This document shows, piece after piece, positions 55,928-64,000 of a stretch of DNA of 64,000 nucleotides. The notes below the pieces were generated by a model. It worked only from the letters and a program-made list of their open reading frames with translations, was not told where the DNA came from and made no database searches. Positions within the stretch are counted from its first letter, which is position 1, and each line of letters begins with the position of its first letter. Made by a program: the position numbers and the translations under genes. The stretch is from Pachyseris speciosa (lineage: Eukaryota > Cnidaria > Anthozoa > Scleractinia > Pachyseridae): positions 112,501 to 176,500 of the forward strand of contig JAEMWC010000625.1 in assembly GCA_016490735.1 (NCBI GenBank), written 5' to 3'.

Positions 55928-57009
55928 TTAATCATCAAATTATATATTATTTTACACGTTAGACTTTCTATGGATGGTGTAGGTGTGGAGGGCTCCGATT
56001 CTCCGCTTTTTGTTTTTAAAAGTACTTTCCAAGAACAAGGTATTGCAGATAATAGTCCGTAATATTGTAGAAAATTACAGTTTACATGAAATTTCTGTTG
56101 GAAAGCATGAAAAGAAAGAAAGCGGTTTTCTTGTTCATCAAAGAGATGGGATACATTTCGAATGCCTTTCTGATACCAATTTTGGAAGAAAACTGATATT
56201 TTATTTATTTTTATATAGCGATTATTCCAAATTATTTGATTTGCTACTTCCTCTTTAGTCTTAGGCATGGTGTGGACCAACACCTGCCAGTAGATTATTT
56301 TATCTTTATAAGATTTCGGTAGCGATTTATCTAGATTTATAAAGTTGGCATCGTGATTACATTGGAAGATTAGGGTGCCACCTACATTTGAAAGCAGAGA
56401 GCAGGGAATATCTTTCCATGGGGCGTCATCGGTAGAACAAAACCGCTTTACCCAACATATTTTTAGGGCTTTATCAAACGCTGTAAAGTCGGTCATATTT
56501 AAGCCTCCCTCTTCTTTACACTTTTTGATCGTAGATTTTTTTATTTTGGGCTGTTTATACTTCCAAATGAAACTGAAAATTATTTTGTTGACTTCTTCTG
56601 TAAAGGACACTGGGGTATCGAGTACGCTGCAGACAAAAGTGAGTTTCGATAGGGCAAGTGTTTTGACTATATTTATTCTTCCGTAGATAGAGATGTCTCT
56701 TGATGACCAAATATTAAGTATTTTCTTTAACGAGCCAAGTTTTTCGTAAAAATTTTTTTTCGTTGAGAGCTCGTCACTGTAAGAAAAGTATATTCCAAGA
56801 GCGTATACTGGTTCTTCGCTAAGTTTAAGATTTAAGATTTTATCTTTGCGTTGACGCGATGATCCCAACCATAAAAGCTCTGATTTGGACTGGTTTATCC
56901 GAAGGCCAGAAAGACTTTCAAATTTGTCAAGTAGTTTGAACAGGTTATGTATCGAAAGATCGTCTTTTACAAATATGGTTGTGTCATCGGCATACTGGGC
57001 AAGTTTCAC
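55867..57009 (-). pseudogene. LINE ORF2 reverse transcriptase, C-terminal half
   Basis: Begins with LAQYADDTTIF (catalytic ADD) and LSGLRINQSKSELLWLG and continues for 380 codons through the RT thumb and connecting region (IIFSFIWKYKQPKIKK). It is frameshifted from the N-terminal half, with PQGDPLSP-type residues lost between 57084 and 57009. Confidence 0.85.
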
Positions 57010-57083
57010 TGTTTTTCTGGGTACAATTTCAATACCTTTTATGTCGGTACATTTTTTTATAGCATTGCCGAGAATTTCTATAC

Positions 57084-57713
57084 CTATAACAAAAAGTAAA
57101 CCTGCCTAACTCCTCTGGATAGCGTAAAGTGTTCACTTGCAAAACCATTGTTGAGTACACAGCTTGAGATGTCATTGTAAAACACTTTTATCCATTGGCG
57201 AAGCTGAGGGCCAAATTTATATACCTCTAAACATTTTTGCAAATAACTCCATTCAATAGAATCAAAGGCTTTTTCAAAGTCAAGGAACACTGCTGTACCA
57301 GTTATATTTTTCTGTTTTGTAAACACCATTATATCGGAAATAATTCTAATGCATTCACCGATATATCTACCTTTTATATAACCTGCTTGACAAGGGTGAA
57401 TAATCTTTGGTAGTACTTTTTCCAGACGCATTGCGATAGCTTTTGTGACTATTTTATAGTCAGTATTTAGCAAGGTTATCGGTCTCTAGTTCTTCAAAAA
57501 TTCTAAGTGTTTGTCCTTTTTAGGAATGAGTGTTATACTTCCGAGTCTTTGGGAAATGGACAAACTTCCTGCCTGGAAAGCGTAATTAAAACTGTCAACC
57601 ATTAGTTTTCCAAGTAGGTGCCAAAAACGACGATAAAACTCGGCCGTGAATCCATCAGATCCGGGTGTTTTGTCATTTTTAAAACTACTAATTGCTTTTG
57701 CACATTCTTCCAA
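57084..57713 (-). pseudogene. LINE ORF2 reverse transcriptase, N-terminal half
   Basis: Contains AISSFKNDKTPGSDGFTAEF and ITLIPKKDKH, a break at about 57486, then LNTDYKIVTKAIAMRLEKVL, HPCQAGYIKGRYI and AVFLDFEKAFDSIEW with the first catalytic Asp. A second break follows SRGVRQ. Confidence 0.85.
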
Positions 57714-58569
57714 TGTTAAAAGTCCTTCGCATTGATCAGATTCAGACTCGTTAAGCGATACAAGGCTTTCAGATTCAAAGAAAGATGCAAATGTTTTATT
57801 TTCTGGGTCAGTGTGTTTGGATTCATAAATCTGCTTCTTCTTCTAAAATTAATTTCGGGTCGGATAAGATTGTGTCGTTTTCTGTTGTTAGCGAAGTTAT
57901 GTGTTTTTTTCTATGATATCTTTTCTCTAGGTTGTAGAAGTATTTGTTGTTTTTTTCGCCGAATTCGTACCAACGAGCCTTGCTACGGTGCATTGCTCCC
58001 TGAGTTCTACTTGCCGTAATTATTTAAGTTTGTTCTTGACGCGATCCATTTCCGTTTTGATGGTATCATTAAAACTGGACCGTAATTGTTCTTGTAGGTG
58101 GCTAAATTTTTGTAAAAGTTCTTTTTCTTCATTACGTTTTTGCTTGACCTTTCGTTTGGCAAATGAGATTGTAGAGGCTCTTATCTTCATTTTAATCATT
58201 TCCCACAATAACCCTTTATCTGCAAGATCCCCATACTTCGTTACAAATGTGGGAATACTTTTAGTGATAAGTTCTATATATTCTTTATCTGTAAGTAAGG
58301 AGTTGTTAAATTTCCAAAATCCGGGTCCTCTCTTTGTTTCTTTTTCGTCAAGGTTTATACGCAGCAGTAGTGCAGAGTGATCCGAAAAAATGTTAGGAAC
58401 TATCTGACAATCAGTAATCAGATGTTGTATGTTTCTTGAGGGAAAAAAGTAGTCGAGCCTGCACTAAATTTTTAAGCATGCATTACTCCAGGTGTAGCCT
58501 GGGGTGTTAGCGTGTTTTTGTCTCCATATGTCCACTAAGTCAAAAGTATTTGTCAGTTCGTTTATTTCT

Positions 58570-59069
58570 TTAATGAACAATTTTTTTGCTCTCAAAAGGG
58601 CGTCCTCCGCGTTTATCATTGTCACTCAGAGCACAATTAAAATCGCCACCAAGCAACACCTTTTCATTAGCAAGTTGATTTAACACTGATGTAGATAAGT
58701 CCCTAAGGAACTTCACCTGTTGTGTTTGGTCGTTTGGCGCATAAATATTCACGAAAATAAGTTTTGATCCATCAACAACCGCTTCTGTTAAAATATATCT
58801 ACCGTTTTTGTCAGAAATTAATTTCTCAATCGTTACATCTAATCGCGGCTTGAACATTATCATTACGCCTCGGCTGTGCGTTGAGCCGTGACTAGCCAGA
58901 ATTTTTCCACCCCACTCTGTTCCCATACATTTATGCTTTGTGTTGAGGAGTATGTCTCTTGTAGAAGAATAACATCCGATTCTTGCTGATGGAGCCATCT
59001 GAAAATCTGTTTTCGCTTTGAGGTTTTGTTTAAACCTCTCACGTTAAGTGATATAATTTTTAGGTTCAT
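58570..59069 (-). pseudogene. LINE ORF2 endonuclease domain
   Basis: Starts MNLKIISLNVRGLNKTSKR and DVILLQETYSS, then shifts frame near 58950 and continues SHGSTHSRGVMIMF, FVNIYAPNDQ and LLGGDFNCALS, the apurinic-type endonuclease motifs. The frameshift lies between the catalytic Glu and the Asp/Asn motifs. Confidence 0.85.
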
Positions 59070-59418
59070 CTACGCTGTGCATACAAAGTAAAACTCCACA
59101 TCGTATAATTCGCAATTTTGGTAATACAAAAGATGGTGAAATAAAATAAACATTTCCTGATTTAGAACGAGTATAATAAATAACACTGAAAGGAGTGCAT
59201 ACTACTACGGTACATAAAACAAAACACAAATGCTTGTAATCCATAAAGATAAGCACGTACATGAACCAGCTATTAAAGATACTGATAAGGCACTACACGT
59301 TAAATACGAATACTTACGAGCCCAGATTTTCAGTCGGCTAAATTTCCTACTTGACGAGACAAACTCAAGAGACTGAAAGTTTTGGCGCTGACTCACTTAT
59401 CTTGCTTCATTTGCTTGG

Positions 59419-60261
59419 CTAACCGCTTTCCATGAGTCGACCGTAAAACGGGAAACGTTCCGTCTCGGGACCGTGGTAGATCTTTCCGTCGATAACCAGT
59501 TTTTCTACATTGAAGAAAGCTCGCTTCTGTTCTTGTCTTGCTTTCTTTAAGACTGGCTGCAGAACCTTTCTCACATCGTCTACTTCTTTTGGGAAGTCGT
59601 CGGCTACTCCAAGTTTGGATCCTTTTCTAAGATTCTTGATGTGTGCCTTAATGAACTCCTTGTCTTGAAAAAAGGAAACTTTTGCGATGATGGGTCTTGG
59701 AGATGATTTCGTCCGCGTATTTGGTTTTGTTGGGATACGATGGAGTCTTTCGAATTCAATTTTGTCGACGTCGCATCGCGGAATTTTCATCTCTTTTGTT
59801 AAAAAGTGTCTAAGCGTTTCTTCGGTGTCGCTTGGTGACTCTTTATCATTGTCTTTTATACCGAAGAACTTGATGTTGCTTCTTCGTGTGTAGCACTCTT
59901 GTTTGATTTGGCGTCTTTCTAGTTCGGTTATCGAATTCAGTTTCTTCTTCGCATCGTTTAACTCTTCCGACATTAATTTGACCGTCACTTGTAGTTCTTC
60001 TACGTCTTTCTGTGTAAACTGTACGCTCTCTTCTAGTTCAACGATTTTCTTTTTCTGTTGCTCGAATTCGGGTAGCAGTAAGAGTACTTTGTCTAACTTT
60101 TCTTCTATTTGCTGTAGCTTGTAGCTGCACAGTGAGCAGCCATGATGATTGCTCTCTTAGGTAGTGACCTCTTCTTCAGTTTGCGAACTTGAATTACGTT
60201 GCCTTGACCTCTTTCGTCGTCTTCTTTCTGAGGGTGATACTTGTGATTCCTCTGCGCTCAT
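59419..60261 (-). pseudogene. LINE ORF1 (coiled coil plus RNA-binding domain)
   Basis: The frame opens at ATG 60261 (MSAEESQVSPSERRRRKRSR), has one in-frame TAA after QTEEEVTT, then continues in the same frame through a heptad-like coiled coil (LQQIEEKLDKVLLLL, LQVTVKLMSEELNDAKKKL). The L1 ORF1 RNA-binding region follows (RRSNIKFFGIKD, RPIIAKVSFFQDKEFI, FFNVEKLVIDGKIY). Apart from that single stop it is complete, 281 codons. Confidence 0.8.
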
Positions 60262-60453
60262 TTTTGCGGTTTAAACGTTATTTGTCATCGCCAAAAACCC
60301 GTTTTTAAGCAGTTACTGGCGGAGCGACGAAAACTGCGTCCGCCATGCTTGACGTCTCTGATAAGTCACCCCTGATTTGAGATTGACACTAAAGATTAAG
60401 AAGTGAAATTTAAATAAATGTAAGCTGACCTAATTAAATTACATAATTGTCAC

Positions 60454-60657
60454 TCACAAGTTACATCTGACTTCAAGTTGACACAAATAATGTAATAGAT
60501 AGGACTTAAGACTGCTTAAAGAAGGTGCATGCATGATATTCGATGGAATACTATTCCAGTCTGTTATGTAGCGATTAAAAAAGAAAAGCTGAAGACTATA
60601 TATATTTAGCCAGGCCAAGCCTGCGGAGCTACACACTGTCACCGAGCAACTTCGCAT
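60454..60657 (-). pseudogene. Second LINE C-terminal fragment
   Basis: FFFNRYITDWNSIPSNIMHA followed by PSLSSLKSYL is the common C-terminal motif of CR1/jockey-like reverse transcriptases. It is a different LINE type from the L1-like element beside it. Confidence 0.6.
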
Positions 60658-60682
60658 GGCTTTCCTTGGGCCGGTTTAATTT

Positions 60683-62130
60683 GTGTCCGAAAAAATTGAG
60701 CAGCAGCATGGAAAACGAAGAGTTTTTCATGGCAAACGTTTGCAAAAAAAAAGAGACATTCTTGAGTGGAAACTACTTTCAGAAGAAAACGTAAAGAAAT
60801 TCAAAGCGGATAAAAAACAAAACACTGCGAGCAAACAAAGTATGATGCGAATGTTTGTTCGAAGATTCTTGGAGAAGGTGAAGAAATTAAACAAGACTAG
60901 CTAGTAACAAAAATAGCTTGTACTGATTAAGCTAGAAAAATTGGTATTTTATTTTGACATAAATGCCCGTAGAAAAGACAAAAAAAAAAAAGGTACAAAC
61001 TGATCGTTTAGAGCAGTCAACAGGAATTGACCGCGGTTCGGAAACCTCAAAACAACAAAACAAAGAATTAATGTTTCTTCATGACATCTACATCTACATG
61101 ATTTCAGCACTCGGCAAAGTCCCATTGACTTATAGCTGTTATGCGTGTGGCCTCATACACCTATAAGCCTTTTTGGGACATCACGCCAAGCTGGCCACTT
61201 GCCAGGTCAGCACTAGGGGTGGTCACAGCCAGAGTTTTGTTACGTCCCTAGTGGTTCTTTTACGTCCCATAAAATCAGAGAATTATGAAGAGTTGTGAGA
61301 CGGGGCCGACAGTTTATTGTCCTTATCCGAGAATACTAGAAAGTCTAACCGTTTTTAGATGTCATTACAAAGGCAGCACTTTCTCCTCAATTATTTAAAG
61401 ACGCTGAGTGTTGGTCCGGCCGAGGTTTTGAACCCGCGACCTCCCGCACGGTAGTCCGGTGTTCTACCACTGAGCTAACTGGTCGGCGGTCAAGATTCTT
61501 GGAGAATGCGTAGTAATGAGACAAGTAAGAAAAATATATCTTGCATTAATGTCCGTAGAAAAGACAAAAAAAAAAAAAAAAAAAAAAAAAGGTCCGCACC
61601 TGATCGTTTCGAGCAGGGATCACAGGAAGCAATCACTCGGAACGCGGCAGAGCTGAACAATAGCGCCATTTCCCACAAAATCCTTCCTTGCCTAAGCAGA
61701 CACATAACCCGAAAGTGCTTTGTTAGTTTTACTGTTACTTTCCATGTCTTCCGAAGAACCTTCTTCAATTAATGATTTTCAGTGACAAAACATCGTCAAG
61801 TTAACGAAGAAAGCGCTTGCCAAACCATTCCAGCATTTCTCTCACACACTCGTCCACTATAAAATTTATCAAAGCCAGCCAGCCAGTCAACGCATTTCGC
61901 TGTTTTTAACATCCAAACGCTGATTCTTACCGGTTCCAACAAATTAAGACGACATGTTTATAGAAACGGCGAAACTTAATTGTTGTTTACAGGCCGCCTT
62001 CGACGAGGATCTCTAAACTTGTTTTTCAAATGACGTGTGAAGCGCGCTGGTTTTTGACACTTTTGGCAGCTTTTTGACAACCTTATGTCAGATTTTGAGA
62101 CGTGCTCATGCATTTGATCGGCTTTTCTTC
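60683..62130. repeat. Interspersed repeat X, third copy
   Basis: 60850-61060 and 61495-62130 match repeat X at 25.6-26.3 kb, split by SINE C at 61230-61490. A plus frame at 60683-60904 (KRDILEWKLLSEENVKKFKA) extends the copy upstream; its nature is unknown. Confidence 0.55.
61230..61490 (-). mobile_element. tRNA-derived SINE C inserted in repeat X
   Basis: The minus strand has a tRNA-like head at 61487-61412 (AGTTAGCTCAGTGGTAGAAC, then GGTCGCGGGTTCAAAACC) and a ~170-base body. The B box has an A-rich change (TTCAAAACC), so a working tRNA is unlikely. Repeat X resumes on both sides. Confidence 0.7.
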
Positions 62131-63170
62131 CCTCGAGTTTTAATTTTTGCCTTCAGTTACATTAAGCATTTAAAATCAGGGCCTTAGCTAGCATGAGACG
62201 AACCGAGGCACTTGCCTCAGTAAAAATGTAGAGTTTATCGTATTTTTTTATTGGTTGTATCTTACGAAAATATAAAGCAGGCTCCCCAGTTTCACAGTTG
62301 CGTTAAGCCTTCTTTTGAGGTTCCTGAAGAGGCCAAACAGTATTTTAAAGAGGTGTGTTTTTTTTTGTTTTTGTTTGTTTGTTTGTTGTTGTTTTTTTAC
62401 CGGCATTACCTCGGTAACAATTTTCGTCCGGCTAAGGCCCAGAAAATACAATGCCGATACCGCTAAAAGTTTCTTATCCTATTGTCTTCAGTTGTTTGTT
62501 TGTTTTTCCAACGATTTCCTGCTAAAATGCGCAAAAAGAACAAGTTTATCTCGAGTGTGACTTTTCACTTGGCATACATGCATGGATGGACGTACGGGCG
62601 GTCGTACGGTCGGGTGTACGGTGACCAAAACCAAATTTTTTCGAGCAGATGGGTTACCATATTTTCTTAACCATGGTGCTCCACACGCGCGCCTTGGGCG
62701 CGCGGAGCTCCGCTATTACAAATCAATACAAAAAAGTGAATTTCAGACTTAAGTTCTCCTTTAAATTCCTTGAACTCCTTTATTTTCTATTAACCCTTTG
62801 TTGCCTGATGGCCGATATATCGGCCATTAGACAGGCCTACCGCTTTTAAGTTTGCCCACAGTCTTAAATTTAGACCTGATTATTATGGTCTGTTTATAGT
62901 GTCAACCGCTGACTGGCTTTAAGAGCCAATACACTGGGAAAAATCCTTCGTTTCCCGTTCCATATCATTATTTGTTTTCAAGCAAAACCAAAAATGCCCG
63001 TTTTATGCGCCTTAGAGCAAAGCTAAAAAACACACATCTTTCCTTTCAATTCTTTAATTCAAAATCTCCTTTGGAAAACAAAATACCCTAATGAGAGCAA
63101 ACCTTGATCTCATGACTAAGCATTTATCTCCAATTTTGCCTCTCACGACTACAGCCAGTCGAGCATCAGC
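62131..63170. other. Repeat-derived sequence without recognised genes
   Basis: Contains GT-rich and T-rich low complexity at 62355-62400 and a perfect palindrome TGGCCGATATATCGGCCA near 62808. No coding similarity. Confidence 0.45.
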
Positions 63171-63174
63171 CATT

Positions 63175-63552
63175 TCTGAAAGCCTCTGTTTTCCTCTTTG
63201 GCGCTCGGATTGCATTCTGGGAGAGTTGGATACCACGGCAAAATGGAAGTTCCGCCATCTTCATTTTATAGATTTTGATTTCTAATGTCGAGCCATCCGG
63301 ACCTAATGGAAAAATATGGTACGCGTTGTGTTCTCAGCAAGTTAAATCTCGCCAAAATTGCCTTGCTAGGTTCAAGAATCCATCACAGAGCGACTATAGA
63401 GGCGAACTTCACTTCTGAGCTGCCATGACTCGACACGACCACTTTTGGAGTGCCAGTCGTTGTGAAATTGTCTCTCACCTCTGGCTTCGTTGAGAGGTTT
63501 GCCTGTACTCTCCATTCCAGCTTAATGATGCCATCCTGGGAGCTTCTGCAGT
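63175..63552 (-). repeat. Inverted duplication, copy 2
   Basis: Reverse-complement copy of 50509-50895. Here a minus frame (63383-63580) stays open: DGIIKLEWRVQANLSTKPEV, then DNFTTTGTPKVVVSSHGSSE. In the 50.5 kb copy the same frame has a stop. Function unknown. Confidence 0.65.
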
Positions 63553-64000
63553 AAAAAATGGCTCGAACACAACTTTGCAATGACCCCGGCTAAACGGGGA
63601 ATGTTTGGTGACCAAACATCATCAAAAACTGTTTGATGTCCAGACATGTTAAACGGCCAAACTGTTAAAACACGTTTGATCACCCAAATATGAAACCTTG
63701 TGATGGAAGGAGTTACGGGCCACAAAATTAACTAGCGTACCACAACCTCCGCAAGAGTATGGTTTACAATTTCAATATGACGGAGTGTGCAATTGTTCAA
63801 AGGCAGTGTATAGCGACTGCAATTCCACTTGAAGTTTTAGAAAAAGATTCTATCTCCTTGCTTTCGTTTTACTGTGTTTCGCTCAGTCACGTCAATAAAA
63901 CCTTCTTCCTTGTTCGCCATTTTAACAATAGGGACCTTCATCAGCGAAGACGCCATGCGCTGGCGACGAGATGAACATCGTGGGAACACCTCGGATACAA
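63553..64000. other. No recognised gene
   Basis: Short open frames only. Around 63600-63690 the words AAACGTTTGAT/TGTTTGATGTCC recur weakly. Confidence 0.4.

Larger units (their letters stand above)
55420..60350 (-). mobile_element. Decayed L1/Tx1-type LINE, nearly full length
   Basis: Reading leftward: ORF1 (60261-59419), then ORF2 with endonuclease (59069-58570), linker, reverse transcriptase (57713-55870) and C-terminal zinc-binding domain (to 55445). The two-ORF layout, coiled-coil ORF1 and apurinic-type endonuclease place it in the L1 group. Several frameshifts and stops break ORF2. Confidence 0.85.

Noticed and set aside
41628..64000. Signal-peptide exon for the receptor
   Set aside because: I searched minus-strand frames for a hydrophobic start followed by a phase 1 donor and found none outside repeats, so no 5' exon is claimed.

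Overview
This is a eukaryotic, animal-type window with no sign of bacterial organisation. Exons are short, bounded by GT-AG introns and embedded in dense mobile DNA. The protein families (a receptor tyrosine kinase with CUB, C-type lectin and sushi modules, THAP-type gene fragments, Penelope-like, DIRS-like, L1/Tx1-like and Ty3/gypsy elements) and the tRNA-derived SINEs and palindromic MITEs suggest an anthozoan cnidarian, most likely a stony coral. That assignment is inference from sequence style, not a search.

The main host gene lies on the minus strand from about 41.6 kb down to 7.3 kb. I could chain 14 exons, each junction keeping the reading frame, into at least 1,215 residues: CUB1, C-type lectin, sushi (CCP), CUB2 (two exons), CUB3, a transmembrane segment and a split tyrosine kinase domain ending at a stop codon at 7341. 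All catalytic motifs are present. The kinase insert is a single 870-base exon whose product is highly charged and contains no tyrosine. The 5' end (signal peptide exon) was not found.

Layout: 0.5-3.4 kb is a decayed Ty3/gypsy element with a 282-base 3' LTR. 4.9-5.2 kb holds an unrecognised possible exon. 6.6-6.95 kb is a 342-base element with 77-base inverted repeats around a textbook type I hammerhead ribozyme. 7.3-41.6 kb is the receptor gene, whose introns are filled with LINE, SINE, Penelope, DIRS, MITE and foldback sequences. 42.3-46.7 kb is a Penelope-like element arranged as a 1.65 kb inverted repeat around an RT-coding spacer. 46.7-50.0 kb holds two TIR elements. 50.5-53.4 kb is a broken THAP-type locus whose intron carries a 1.4 kb duplicated piece of the receptor gene, including a dead lectin exon. 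55-60.3 kb is a decayed L1/Tx1-type LINE. 60.4-64 kb is repeats plus an inverted copy of the 50.5 kb segment.

The receptor appears intact where visible. Every mobile-element coding region seen is broken. No canonical tRNA gene, rRNA, CRISPR or operon is present; tRNA-like stretches are SINE heads.
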